A DNA stretch of 63,117 nt from Bradyrhizobium sp. 21 (GTDB taxonomy: Bacteria > Pseudomonadota > Alphaproteobacteria > Rhizobiales > Xanthobacteraceae). This document shows positions 18,943-27,997 of this stretch, piece by piece (positions within the stretch are counted from its first letter, which is position 1; every line of letters starts with the position of its first letter). A program made the position numbers and the translations under genes. The DNA is taken from NCBI RefSeq assembly GCF_023073335.1, contig NZ_JADPJG010000012.1, positions 225,405-288,521 on the forward strand, given 5' to 3'. Under the pieces are notes generated by a model. That model did not search any database. It was given only the letters and a program-made list of their open reading frames with translations, and was not told where the DNA came from.

Positions 18943-19791
18943 ATGTCCCAACGTCCGCCCGCGCCACCATCGCTCCAGGAATTGCGCAAGGAGATCGACG
19001 CGATCGACGAGGGCATGCATCGCCTCCTCATGCAGCGCGGCGACATCATCGACCGCCTGATCCAGGTGAAGCAGACCCAGGAAGTCGGCTCGGCGTTCCG
19101 CCCTGCGCGCGAGGCGGCCATGATGCGTGACCTCGTCCAGCGCCATCGTGGCATCCTGCCGCTCGACACCGTGGAGAGCATCTGGCGCGTCATCATCGCG
19201 ACCTTCACTTACGTCCAGGCGCCGTTCTCGGTGCATGCCGACATCTCGGCCAGCGAGCCGGCCATGCGCGATTCCGCGCGATTCCATTTTGGTTTTACGG
19301 TGCCCTACGTCGCGCATTTCAGCGCGCAGGCGGCGGTCGAGGCTGTCGCGAAGTCCAAGGGTGATCTGGCGCTGGTCTCGGCAACCTCGAGCCGGACGCC
19401 GTGGTGGCTTTCGCTGGAGGAAACAGGCGCGCCAAAGATCATCGCGCGACTGCCCTTCGTCGAGCGTGCCGATCATCCGGCGGCGCTGCCCGTGTTCGCG
19501 GTCTCGCGCGTCGCCGACAGCGCCCTGGTGACGGAAGTCGAGACCTTCAGCGTGCGCGTTTCGGGGTGGAACGCCGAGGTCGCGCGCGCGCTGTCGCCGC
19601 TTGCCGAGATTGTGGCGGTGCCCGATACCGCCTTCGACGGCGCCGCGCTGCTGGTCTCGATCACCGCGGCGAGCAGCCTCGATAAAATCAGGGCTGCCCT
19701 GATCGAAGCGGGGGCCTCGGTGCGCTCCACGGCCCTCGTCGGCAGCCACGCAACGCGCTATACGGTGCCCCCGACCGGGTCGAAATCGTAA
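18943..19791 (+). CDS. Chorismate mutase (AroQ type) with C-terminal extension
   Basis: A 282-residue protein. Residues about 10-95 form the all-helical AroQ chorismate mutase domain (LQELRKEIDAIDEGMHRLL, RGDIIDRLIQVKQ, ARE, ESIWRVIIATF), which turns chorismate into prephenate. The remaining ~185 residues (ARFHFGFTVPYVAHFSAQAAVEAVAKSKGDLALVSA) loosely resemble a prephenate dehydratase but lack its usual TRF motif, so dehydratase activity is doubtful. It starts the run chorismate mutase-hisC-tyrC, which together gives a route from chorismate toward tyrosine. The ATG follows CCTGTCAGAC with no strong ribosome site. Confidence 0.88.
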   Translation: MSQRPPAPPSLQELRKEIDAIDEGMHRLLMQRGDIIDRLIQVKQTQEVGSAFRPAREAAMMRDLVQRHRGILPLDTVESIWRVIIATFTYVQAPFSVHADISASEPAMRDSARFHFGFTVPYVAHFSAQAAVEAVAKSKGDLALVSATSSRTPWWLSLEETGAPKIIARLPFVERADHPAALPVFAVSRVADSALVTEVETFSVRVSGWNAEVARALSPLAEIVAVPDTAFDGAALLVSITAASSLDKIRAALIEAGASVRSTALVGSHATRYTVPPTGSKS

Positions 19792-19826
19792 GTCGCGAAC
19801 CGCTTAAGCCTTAGCCGGAGTTGAAG

Positions 19827-20921
19827 ATGTCCCGCCCCGTGCCGAATCCCGGCATTCTCGATATTGCGCCCTACACGCCCGGCAAGAGCCCGGTGGCGGA
19901 GCCGGGCCGCAAGGTGTTCAAGCTCTCGGCCAACGAGACGCCGTTCGGGCCCTCGCCGAAGGCGATCGAGGCCTTCAAGAACGTGGCGACGCATCTGGAA
20001 GACTATCCGGAAGGCACCTCGCGCGTGCTGCGCGAGGCGATCGCCCGCTCATTCGGGCTCGATCCCAACCGCATCATCTGCGGCGCCGGCTCGGACGAGA
20101 TCCTCAATCTGCTGGCCCACACCTATCTCAGCCATGGCGACGAGGCGATCTCGACGACCCACGGCTTCCTGGTCTACCCGATCGCGACCATGGCGGTCGG
20201 CGCTAAGAACGTGGTGGCAGCCGAGAAGAACCTCACTTGCGATGTGGACGCCATCCTCAAGGCGGTGACGCCGCGCACCAAGCTGGTCTGGCTCGCCAAC
20301 CCGAACAACCCGACCGGCACCTATGTGCCGTTCGACGAGGTCAAGCGCCTGCGCGCCGGCCTGCCGTCGCATGTGCTGCTGGTGCTGGACGCCGCCTATT
20401 CCGACTACGTCTCGCGCAACGATTACGAGATGGGGATCGAGCTCGTCGCCACCACCGAGAACACGGTGGTGACGCATACCTTCTCCAAGATCCATGGTCT
20501 TGCGGCGCTGCGCATCGGCTGGATGTTCGGCCCCGAGCACGTCATCGACGCGGTCAACCGCATCCGCGGTCCGTTCAACGTGTCGACGCCGGCGATGTAC
20601 GCTGCCGTTGCCGCGATCGAGGACACCGCGCACCAGGCGATGTCGAAGCAGTTCACCGAGACCTGGCGCAACTGGCTCACTGAGGAGGTCGGCAAGCTCG
20701 GACTGAAGGTCACGCCGGGCGTCGCCAATTTCGTGCTGATCCACTTCCCGACCGAGGGCAAGACCGCGGACGCGGCCGACGCCTTCCTCACCAAGCGCGG
20801 GCTGGTGCTGCGCGGCTTGAAGAATTACGGCCTGCCGCATTCGCTGCGCATGACCATCGGCACCGAGGAAGCCAACCGCCTCGTCGTCGAGGGCCTGCGC
20901 GACTTCATGGCCGGCAAATGA
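19827..20921 (+). CDS. hisC: Histidinol-phosphate aminotransferase family (HisC / aromatic aminotransferase)
   Basis: A 364-residue fold-type I PLP enzyme. [14 protein letters not shown] near the N-terminus, [32 protein letters not shown] and the PLP-lysine motif [17 protein letters not shown] are all clear. It catalyses transamination of histidinol phosphate, and relatives in this genomic position also act on aromatic amino acids. Flanked by chorismate mutase and tyrC, an aromatic aminotransferase role is likely; this is inference. I start at the ATG with GGAG 6 bases upstream rather than the TTG two codons earlier. It overlaps tyrC by 4 bases (ATGA), showing translational coupling. Confidence 0.92.
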   Translation: MSRPVPNPGILDIAPYTPGKSPVAEPGRKVFKLSANETPFGPSPKAIEAFKNVATHLEDYPEGTSRVLREAIARSFGLDPNRIICGAGSDEILNLLAHTYLSHGDEAISTTHGFLVYPIATMAVGAKNVVAAEKNLTCDVDAILKAVTPRTKLVWLANPNNPTGTYVPFDEVKRLRAGLPSHVLLVLDAAYSDYVSRNDYEMGIELVATTENTVVTHTFSKIHGLAALRIGWMFGPEHVIDAVNRIRGPFNVSTPAMYAAVAAIEDTAHQAMSKQFTETWRNWLTEEVGKLGLKVTPGVANFVLIHFPTEGKTADAADAFLTKRGLVLRGLKNYGLPHSLRMTIGTEEANRLVVEGLRDFMAGK

Positions 20922-21853
20922 GCGCGAATCCGCACTTCCAGCGCGTCGCGCTGATCGGCTTCGGCCTGATCGGCGGCTCGATCGCGCGCGCTGCGAAGCT
21001 CCAGGGCCTGGCTGGCGAGATCGTCACCACCGCGCGCTCGGAGAAGACGCGCGCGCGGGTGATGGAACTCGGCATCGTCGACCGGGTCGTGGCGACCAAT
21101 GCGGAAGCCGTGAAGGACGCCGACCTCGTCATCCTCTGCATTCCCGTCGGCGCCTGCGGGCCGGTGGCGCAGGAGATCGCGGCGCATCTGAAGCCGGGAG
21201 CGATCATCTCCGACGTCGGCTCGGTCAAGGGCGCCATCGTCAGGGACATGGCGCCGCATCTGCCGCAAGGCATCCATTTCGTGCCGGCGCATCCCGTCGC
21301 AGGCACCGAGCATTCGGGCCCCGATTCCGGCTTCGCCGAGCTCTTCATCAACCGATGGTGCATCCTGACGCCGCCGGAAGGTGTCGATGCGGCTGCCACC
21401 GAGCGCCTGCGCGCGTTCTGGGCGGCGATGGGCGCCAAGGTCGAAATCATGACGCCGGATCATCATGATCTCGTGCTCGCGATCACCAGCCATCTGCCGC
21501 ATCTGATCGCCTACACCATCGTCGGCACCGCCGACGAGCTACAGCAGGTGACGGAGTCCGAGGTCATCAAGTTCTCCGCTGGCGGCTTTCGCGATTTCAC
21601 CCGTATCGCTGCGTCCGACCCGACGATGTGGCGCGACGTGTTCCTTGCCAACAAGGAAGCCGTGCTGGAGATGCTCGGCACCTTCACCGAGGATCTGGCA
21701 AAGCTTACCCGCGCGATCCGCCGTGGCGACGGCGAGGCGCTGTTCGACCACTTCACCCGCACCCGCGCCATTCGCCGCGGCATCGTCGAGATCGGCCAGG
21801 ATTCGGCCGCGCCCGACTTCGGCCGGCCGCATGCGGCGCTGAAGAAGCCGTAG
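20918..21853 (+). CDS. tyrC: Prephenate/arogenate (cyclohexadienyl) dehydrogenase
   Basis: A 311-residue NAD(P)-dependent enzyme that oxidatively decarboxylates prephenate or arogenate toward tyrosine. The Rossmann motif [14 protein letters not shown] is at about 10-23. Family residues follow: [25 protein letters not shown] (catalytic His), TPDHHD and [10 protein letters not shown]. No ACT regulatory domain is present. The start overlaps the stop of hisC. It ends 8 bases before palindromic repeat C. Confidence 0.93.
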   Translation: MSANPHFQRVALIGFGLIGGSIARAAKLQGLAGEIVTTARSEKTRARVMELGIVDRVVATNAEAVKDADLVILCIPVGACGPVAQEIAAHLKPGAIISDVGSVKGAIVRDMAPHLPQGIHFVPAHPVAGTEHSGPDSGFAELFINRWCILTPPEGVDAAATERLRAFWAAMGAKVEIMTPDHHDLVLAITSHLPHLIAYTIVGTADELQQVTESEVIKFSAGGFRDFTRIAASDPTMWRDVFLANKEAVLEMLGTFTEDLAKLTRAIRRGDGEALFDHFTRTRAIRRGIVEIGQDSAAPDFGRPHAALKKP

Positions 21854-21860
21854 CGCTCAA

Positions 21861-21947
21861 GTAGCCCGGATGGAGCGAAGCGCAATCCGGGACTCTGTTT
21901 GCCGCATCGAAGAACCCTGGATTACGCTTGCGCTCCATCCGGGCTAC
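21861..21947. repeat. Palindromic intergenic repeat, family C
   Basis: An 87-base inverted repeat between convergent genes. GTAGCCCGGATGGAGCGAAG and CGCAATCCGGG on the left match CCTGGATTACGC and TTGCGCTCCATCCGGGCTAC on the right. A half-length, degraded relative may be present at about 35119-35150. Confidence 0.85.
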
Positions 21948-21957
21948 GTGAGCAGCG

Positions 21958-23301
21958 CTACTGCTTCGCGCTGCGACCAAACTTTCCCGGCTTGAACAGA
22001 TCGAGGTCGATGGCCTGCCCCATCGCCAGATATCCGGTGCGGTTAGGATGAAGCTTGTCGCCGGCGCCGCCAGTCGTGCTTTCGGGAACGAACTCCGGCT
22101 TGAGGCCACCTGAGGCCGGATCGAGCGTCGCCCGATCAAAATCGATCACACCGTCGAATGTCCCCGAGCTACGGATGAATGCGTTGAGCGCCTTGCGCTT
22201 GTCATCCTGCTCGGAAAAACCATGGGCCGCGCTGGTGCTGCCCAATGCCGAAACGACGGTGGCGCCAATGATCCGGGCTTGCGGCCATTTCGCACGTAGC
22301 TTCGCGACGCCGTCCTTCATCGCGGCGATGACCTGGTCGGCGGTAAAATTTCCGTTCTTGCTGAAATCGTTGATGCCTTCCAGCCAGATCAGGCTCGATA
22401 TGCCGGACAGCGACAGCACGTCGCGATCGAGTCGCTGGCCCGAAGCGGGGCCGCCCGCGTACGGTTTGTCGGGACCATATTCGGCCGGGCCTGCGATTTG
22501 GTTGCCACCGATGCCGCCATTCACGACGGCGACCTTGTTGCCGTAGACCACCTTCAGGCGACGCGACAGCACGTTGGGCCAGCGATCGTCGCCATTCATC
22601 GTCGAGGCGGTCCCGTCGGTAATCGAATCCCCAAACGCCATGATCGCGAAGGCATCGGCAGGCGCAGTCATCTCGATCGCATCGAGGAAGAACCACGACG
22701 CGGTCGCATAAGGGAAGGAAGCCTCGTCTTCGAGGGCGCCCTTGGCGCCGGCGCCGGGCGCACTGACATAGGAGGTCGTCAGCGCTTTGGCGTGCCAGGT
22801 CATCGGACCGCTCTGGCCGGCAACATGAAAACTGACCGCAAGCCGACGGCCGGCGAGGTCATCAGGCCGCTTTGCAAACGGCAGCGCGATCGCATCGCTC
22901 CAGACCGAATTCCCCGGCGACACCGTAACGGAAGCCGTGCCGGCGAACGTAATGGGAGTGTTGGAGCCTCGGATCAACGCGGCACTGCCCGACTGCAGGC
23001 CGGCGTAAACGCCGTCAAACGTGACGGGTTTGGTGCCGAAGGCGTTGCTGAGCCGGATGCGGGCCTGACGGCCCCAGATATCCGGTCGCACAATCAGGCG
23101 AAAGGTCTGGTCCCGCGCACCGGCCGCAGGGTCGGGAAACGCGAATTTCTGTTCGGGCTGGGCAGACGGATTGCCGACGGGGTATGGGCCCTGAACCGCG
23201 CCCGTCCAGGACACCACCCAATGTTCGCCATCCTTTGCGATTGCGGTCTGAAGCGAGGCGACGAGCAGCGATGCTGCCACGAGACAATTCAACGCGTGCA
23301 T
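21958..23301 (-). CDS. Exported SGNH/GDSL hydrolase
   Basis: A 447-residue secreted esterase-like protein. A signal peptide ends near residue 22 (ASLQTAIA). Residues about 25-205 form a beta-rich N-terminal region (QTFRLIVRPDIWGRQARIRLSNAFG). The SGNH domain follows with block I MAFGDSITDGTAS (Ser near 221), block II/III residues VNGGIGGNQIAG and WLEGINDF, and block V DKLHPNRTGY with the Asp/His pair. Enzymes of this architecture deacetylate or de-esterify polysaccharides and lipids; the substrate here is unknown. It stands alone. Confidence 0.88.
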   Translation of the reverse strand: MHALNCLVAASLLVASLQTAIAKDGEHWVVSWTGAVQGPYPVGNPSAQPEQKFAFPDPAAGARDQTFRLIVRPDIWGRQARIRLSNAFGTKPVTFDGVYAGLQSGSAALIRGSNTPITFAGTASVTVSPGNSVWSDAIALPFAKRPDDLAGRRLAVSFHVAGQSGPMTWHAKALTTSYVSAPGAGAKGALEDEASFPYATASWFFLDAIEMTAPADAFAIMAFGDSITDGTASTMNGDDRWPNVLSRRLKVVYGNKVAVVNGGIGGNQIAGPAEYGPDKPYAGGPASGQRLDRDVLSLSGISSLIWLEGINDFSKNGNFTADQVIAAMKDGVAKLRAKWPQARIIGATVVSALGSTSAAHGFSEQDDKRKALNAFIRSSGTFDGVIDFDRATLDPASGGLKPEFVPESTTGGAGDKLHPNRTGYLAMGQAIDLDLFKPGKFGRSAKQ

Positions 23302-23541
23302 TGTTTCCCCCGACCCTCAGATAATTTGGGCGCGACCCTAGAGCCGTCTAGTTGGCCTTCAATAGGGCGGCAGAACGCTACCTGTCCAGACGCGCTGACG
23401 CACTCTCGCCCGACGCAGGAGGGGACCTCGCAGGTTGCGTCACCGCTGCCGACAAGACGCGCTTCGGAAGCGATCTGTTCATAGCTTCGAATGCGTCAGG
23501 CGGACCGGGCTACGCGCCCGGCAGATTTATGAATTCGCGAC
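23302..23541. other. Intergenic region with no recognised feature
   Basis: Divided between the upstream region of the SGNH hydrolase gene and the downstream region of the DUF2125 gene. I see no gene, repeat or terminator that I can support. Confidence 0.4.
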
Positions 23542-24726
23542 CTAATACAGCGGCGGGATCAAGCCAACCTTGACGGGGCCGAGCAGCACGGCGCCGTCGA
23601 CGAATTTCAGCGGGAAGCTGCGGGCCTTCTTGCCTTCCAACATGCTCTCGGTGCCGATCGAATTGATGCCGGCAGCGACGCCGGCGTTGGCGTTCTGCTT
23701 GATGACCTTGCCGAGGCCGGGAACGGCGCGGTCGAGCGCGCCGAACAGATTGTTGAGGTCCTGCGACTTCACGCCGGGCGCGACGCGGTCGAGCGTTGCC
23801 TGCGGTACGCCCTCCTCCAGCATCTTCTCGATACCGAGTGCCGGAATGACGCGCTCGAGGCCCGTCACCGTCATCTGCAGTTCGCCGTCGAGTCGGCCAT
23901 TGGCCGAGAGACCGAGCGTGCCGGCCGCAATCGCGATCATCTCGCCCTGCTGGATGCGCGACTGCACAATCTCGATGTGACCACCGGCGGCCTGGATCTC
24001 ACGGAAGCGCTGCGGCCAGGGTTTTGGCGTGAGGTCGGAAAGGCCGGTGATCTTCGCGCGTGTATCCGCCTCGAACGGCTCGGCGAGCAAGGGATGAACG
24101 CCCTGGATGCTGCCCTGCGCGATCTGGAGCACGGTCTCGATAACAGGATGATCGGACGGCGATCCATCCGCGAGGCGTCCATGCAGCTCGATTTGCTTGG
24201 CGCGCGCGAGCGGCACCTGCACGCTGCCGTCGAGACGGTTGACGGTCGGCTCCTCGAACACGATCGAGGCGCGCTCCGGCACCGCGGGCAGGCCGACCAC
24301 GCTGCTGCGAGCCTTGCTCCAATTCACCACGAAAGTGTTCTGCGTAATGCCGTCGGTCAGCGTCGCGGGTGCGGAGAATTCGGCGATGACGCGCTTGGGG
24401 TCGTAGACCTGGGCGACGACCAGGATGTTGTCGAGCTTCGCCGTGAACGGCGTCTTGCTGGCGTTCTGCGACACCAGGGCGACGCTGGCGCCGGAACACT
24501 GGACCTCGAAGCGGAACGGGAAGCCCGCGATCGAGCGCTTGGCGCAATCATAGATGCGGCCGGATTTGGCCTCCTGCGCACGCCAGGCGTCGGCGGCGAT
24601 TTCGGCCTGCGACGCCGCATAGAACCAGAAGCAGCTCCACGCCACGGCGAGGATCAGGAGGAGAACGGGAGCGATGAAAAGGCCCCAACGGGAGCGCCGG
24701 CCTGCGGCAACGGTCATATCGGACAT
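23542..24726 (-). CDS. DUF2125 domain-containing membrane-anchored protein
   Basis: A 394-residue protein of a family common in alphaproteobacteria and of unknown function. One N-terminal membrane helix (LFIAPVLLLILAVAWSCFWFY, about 15-36) leaves the rest in the periplasm. The family-typical segment RIYDCAKRSIAGFPFRFEVQC follows it, with a conserved Cys pair. The rest is beta-rich and low in charge, as in AsmA-like periplasmic proteins. A second ATG three codons in is also possible. It diverges from the ChaC gene. Confidence 0.85.
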   Translation of the reverse strand: MSDMTVAAGRRSRWGLFIAPVLLLILAVAWSCFWFYAASQAEIAADAWRAQEAKSGRIYDCAKRSIAGFPFRFEVQCSGASVALVSQNASKTPFTAKLDNILVVAQVYDPKRVIAEFSAPATLTDGITQNTFVVNWSKARSSVVGLPAVPERASIVFEEPTVNRLDGSVQVPLARAKQIELHGRLADGSPSDHPVIETVLQIAQGSIQGVHPLLAEPFEADTRAKITGLSDLTPKPWPQRFREIQAAGGHIEIVQSRIQQGEMIAIAAGTLGLSANGRLDGELQMTVTGLERVIPALGIEKMLEEGVPQATLDRVAPGVKSQDLNNLFGALDRAVPGLGKVIKQNANAGVAAGINSIGTESMLEGKKARSFPLKFVDGAVLLGPVKVGLIPPLY

Positions 24727-24836
24727 GGAGCGACCCTTTGACCCCTGATTTTGTCAAATGTAAGCGAGGTTGGCTTGCTCCGAAAGGCGGAGAATTCGCT
24801 TCGCTTGGAGGCGCGGTTCTGGTAGCCGTGCCCGAA

Positions 24837-25448
24837 ATGTCGGACATCACCCTCCCCTCCGTCACCACAGCCAAGGGCGACCTCTGGGTGTTCGGCTACG
24901 GCTCGCTGATGTGGCGGCCGGGCTTCGAATTCGAGGAGCGTGTCCAGGCACGGCTGGTCGGCGAGCATCGCGCGCTCTGCGTCTATTCCTTCGTGCACCG
25001 CGGCACCCCGGAGAAGCCGGGCCTGGTGCTCGGGCTCGACCGCGGCGGCGCCTGCCGCGGCATCGCCTTCCGCGTCGCCGAGAAGAACCGTGCGGACGTC
25101 GTCGCCTATCTGCGGGCGCGCGAGCAGGTCACCTCGGTCTATCGCGAGGTGATGCGGTCGGTGTGGCTGGAGAACGACGCGCGGCAGCGCGTCTCGGCCC
25201 TCGCCTATGTCGTCGACCGCGGCCACGTGCAATATGCCGGCCGGCTCTCGCTCACCGACCAGCATCGCCACGTGATTCAGGGCCACGGCCAGTCCGGCGC
25301 CAACCGCGACTACGTGACCGCGACCGTGAAAGCGATCGAGGCCGAAGGTTTCCGCGACGCCCAGCTGCATCAGCTTGCGACCATGCTGCATGGTGATGCG
25401 CATACCCGGCACGCTCCGTCTCCCGCAAAAGATCGAGAGAGCCGCTAG
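24837..25448 (+). CDS. ChaC-like gamma-glutamylcyclotransferase
   Basis: A 203-residue enzyme expected to cleave glutathione to 5-oxoproline and Cys-Gly. The fold signature WVFGYGSLMWRPGFEFEE is at about residues 17-34. The catalytic Glu region (YLRAREQVTSVYREV) and GHGQSGANRDYV follow. The start is uncertain: ATG 24837 is my choice for family length, a GTG at 24828 is as good, and an ATG at 24738 would add 33 residues. Its stop overlaps the stop of the convergent plsC gene within one CTAG. Confidence 0.9.
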   Translation: MSDITLPSVTTAKGDLWVFGYGSLMWRPGFEFEERVQARLVGEHRALCVYSFVHRGTPEKPGLVLGLDRGGACRGIAFRVAEKNRADVVAYLRAREQVTSVYREVMRSVWLENDARQRVSALAYVVDRGHVQYAGRLSLTDQHRHVIQGHGQSGANRDYVTATVKAIEAEGFRDAQLHQLATMLHGDAHTRHAPSPAKDRESR

Positions 25449-26218
25449 CTCTCCGATGGCGCGTAGCTCGGCGAGCTGCCGATCAACTGCTCCTGCTCCT
25501 CGCGGCCGGCTTCGACGAGGCGGCCGGTCGCGTCTTCGATCGCCGTTTGCACGCGGGCGAGAAATTCATCCTTCGCCAGGCCCGGCGGCAGCGGATCGAG
25601 GAACTCCACCACAAGCGTTCCTGGATAGCGCATGAAGGTGCGGCGCGGCCAGAACAGGCCGGAATTGAGCGCGATCGGCAGGCACGGCGCGCCGCAGGAC
25701 GAATAGATTTGTGCAAAGCCGGTCTTGTAGTCCGGTGGCGCGCCCGGTGCGCGGCGCGTGCCTTCGGGAAAGATCACGAGCTGCGCGCCGCTGCGCACCG
25801 CCTCGCGCGCCCGCCGCGTCATGTCCAGCAGCGCCTTGACGCCGGCGTTGCGGTCGATCGCGATCATCCCGGTCTTGACCAGGAACTGGCCGAACACCGG
25901 GATCTGCATGAGCTGACGCTTGAGGATGAAGATCGGACGGTTGAAAAAACCCGGCAAGACGAACGTCTCCCAGAACGACTGGTGTTTTGCGGCGATCACC
26001 AGTGGTCCCTGCGGGATCTTCTCGACGCCCCGGAATTCGACCTTGATATTGCAGACCACGCGCATCAGGAACAGCGTCGCCTTCGCCCACCATTGCGCGA
26101 CCGTGAGCATGGCGCGCGGCGGCAATGCGAAGGTCGGCAGCGCCACGATCGCGAGGCACACCAGCACGGTGTAGAACAGCACGTTGAACACGAGCGATCG
26201 CAGGAAAATCAAGAACAT
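25445..26218 (-). CDS. 1-acyl-sn-glycerol-3-phosphate acyltransferase (PlsC-like)
   Basis: A 257-residue membrane acyltransferase that makes phosphatidic acid. An N-terminal membrane segment (LRSLVFNVLFYTVLVCLAIV) precedes the motifs AAKHQSFWET and VIFPEGTRRAP. The first motif has His-X4-Glu in place of the usual His-X4-Asp, a variant common in proteobacterial homologues. I use ATG 26218 (GGA 7 bases upstream); a TTG five codons earlier also fits. It follows the YdcF-like gene by 33 bases on the same strand. Confidence 0.9.
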   Translation of the reverse strand: MFLIFLRSLVFNVLFYTVLVCLAIVALPTFALPPRAMLTVAQWWAKATLFLMRVVCNIKVEFRGVEKIPQGPLVIAAKHQSFWETFVLPGFFNRPIFILKRQLMQIPVFGQFLVKTGMIAIDRNAGVKALLDMTRRAREAVRSGAQLVIFPEGTRRAPGAPPDYKTGFAQIYSSCGAPCLPIALNSGLFWPRRTFMRYPGTLVVEFLDPLPPGLAKDEFLARVQTAIEDATGRLVEAGREEQEQLIGSSPSYAPSES

Positions 26219-26251
26219 CGAGGATCCGATCAATTGCCGATCAGTAGCCGA

Positions 26252-26956
26252 TCAATTGGCCTGTGCGGTGGCGGGCCGCTTCGGCTGCAGCCCGGGAGGC
26301 TGCTCCGACATCTCGGGCGAAAGGTCAATCCCGAAATCCTCCAGCCGCACCCTGAGCTCGGCCGCGATGTACTTGACATATTCCGACAGCAGCAGCCGCA
26401 GTGTGGAGGCCGAGGTCCACCACGGCTCCTCGCGCCATTTGTCGCCGACCACCGCAAACGGGATCAGATTCGTCTCCGGCATCGCATGCGAGAATTCCAC
26501 CAGCGCGCGCGGCATGTGATAGTTCGAGGTGACCACGATCAGCGATTTGAAGCCGCGTCCCTGCGCCCAGCGCCGCGCCTCGGCGGCGTTGCCGCGGGTC
26601 GAGACCGCGGTGCGGTCGAGATCGACGCAACAATGCATGAAGGACTGGCTCTCCGGCAACGTCCGGGAAATGTCGCTCGCCGTCGAGGTCGGGTGCACGC
26701 CGGAGATCAGGAGGCGCCTGCCGTAACCGGCAGCGAGCAGCTCCATCGCATCCGACACCCGCGAGGAGCCGCCGGTCAGGACCACGATGCCGTCCGCCTT
26801 GCGGTCCGGCGCGATCTCGGCGCCGTGCAATTGCGACAGGAACGCGATGAAGCCCGCCGCCGCGCCGACGAAGGCGAACGCAATCGTCGACATCAATGCC
26901 GCGCGCGGCCAGCCGCGCGGCAGTTTCGGCGATCGATCGTCGGTCGGCGAGGTCAT
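26252..26956 (-). CDS. YdcF/SanA-like DUF218 membrane protein
   Basis: A 234-residue protein with one N-terminal membrane helix (MSTIAFAFVGAAAGFIAFL, about 22-41) and a DUF218 domain: IVVLTGGSSRVSDAMELLAAGYGRRLLISG, STRGNAAEARRWAQ, and SLIVVTSNYHMPRALVEF. Relatives include E. coli YdcF, SanA and ElyC, linked to envelope integrity. It is followed by plsC and preceded by ftsX on the same strand, so all four genes from ftsE to plsC may be one envelope operon. Confidence 0.87.
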   Translation of the reverse strand: MTSPTDDRSPKLPRGWPRAALMSTIAFAFVGAAAGFIAFLSQLHGAEIAPDRKADGIVVLTGGSSRVSDAMELLAAGYGRRLLISGVHPTSTASDISRTLPESQSFMHCCVDLDRTAVSTRGNAAEARRWAQGRGFKSLIVVTSNYHMPRALVEFSHAMPETNLIPFAVVGDKWREEPWWTSASTLRLLLSEYVKYIAAELRVRLEDFGIDLSPEMSEQPPGLQPKRPATAQAN

Positions 26957-27028
26957 GCGATGTCGGTGATCCCTTCCCTGGATGATTTTAGGACGTTTTG
27001 AGGCGAAGTGGAGTCCGGTTTATCGGAC

Positions 27029-27997
27029 TCAATCGACATCATTCAGCGTCGCGAACAGGGTCTGGCGCGAGGCCACCGCGGTGATGGCGCCGATCAGCAC
27101 CGCCTGCACCGCGAGCACGATGTAGCCCGACGGCCGCAGCGAGAAGGTGCCGAGCAGCGCGGCGAACTGGTCGCCGACGGGGGTGCCGGAAAACCACCCG
27201 GCGATCGACTCGGAGAAGCCGAACACCAGCATGGCGGCGCCGCCGCCGATCACGCCGCCCTCCAGGCCCAGCCTGAGGAAATGCCGCAGGAAGCGGTTGG
27301 CGATGTAGCGGTCGCCGGCACCGACGAAATGCAGGACCTCGACGATCGGACGGTTCGCCGCCATGGCGCCACGGGTCGCGAACGAGACCGAGATGATGGT
27401 CGCGATGATGACGAGCGCGAGGATGCCGAGGCCGGCGAGAACGGTGGCGTTGGTCATCGAGCGCATGCGCTCGATCCAGGCGCGATGATCGTCGACGCTG
27501 GCGCTTGGCGCCGCCTGCATCACGCGGGCGCGCAAGGCGCCGAGATCGAGCGGCGTGCCGGGTTGCACGCGCGCGATGATCATGCGCGGCACCGGCAGAT
27601 CGTCCATCGACAGGCCGGTGCCGAGCCAGGGCTCGAGCAGCTTGCCGCTCTCGTCCTTGGTGAACGGCTTGACCTCGACGATGCCGGCCTGCGCGCGCAT
27701 GGCTTCGGTCACCGCCGCGGTGTCGCGGTCGAGATCGCGACCGGTCTGCGGCCGAACCTGGATGGTGATTTCGCTGGCAACGTCCGACTGCCATTCGGCG
27801 GCGGAGGCGCTCACCAGCAAGACCGCGCCCGTCGTCATCGACGCCAGGAAGGTCATGATGGCGACGACGGCGACCAGCGCGCGGCCGTGGATCGAGGCGC
27901 GCGGGACGATCGGCGACATGTTGCGCGCCCTGGCCGGAAGCTGCGGACGCTCCTGTCCGAGATCGACCAGCACGCCGCGCTCGTCGGGCCTACTCAT
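27029..27997 (-). CDS. ftsX: Cell division protein FtsX
   Basis: A 322-residue membrane partner of FtsE that controls septal peptidoglycan hydrolases. It has four predicted membrane segments: one near residues 33-54 and three in the C-terminal half (LAGLGILALVIIATIISVSFA, VIGGGAAMLVFGF, YIVLAVQAVLIGAITAVAS). The periplasmic domain lies between the first and second. The conserved cytoplasmic segment IVEVLHFVGAGDRYIANRFLRHF is present. It overlaps ftsE by 8 bases. Confidence 0.93.
   Translation of the reverse strand: MSRPDERGVLVDLGQERPQLPARARNMSPIVPRASIHGRALVAVVAIMTFLASMTTGAVLLVSASAAEWQSDVASEITIQVRPQTGRDLDRDTAAVTEAMRAQAGIVEVKPFTKDESGKLLEPWLGTGLSMDDLPVPRMIIARVQPGTPLDLGALRARVMQAAPSASVDDHRAWIERMRSMTNATVLAGLGILALVIIATIISVSFATRGAMAANRPIVEVLHFVGAGDRYIANRFLRHFLRLGLEGGVIGGGAAMLVFGFSESIAGWFSGTPVGDQFAALLGTFSLRPSGYIVLAVQAVLIGAITAVASRQTLFATLNDVD

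Noticed and set aside
25990..26010. His-X4-Glu in the PlsC-like protein as a broken active site
   Set aside because: This variant is common in proteobacterial homologues, so it does not suggest loss of function.
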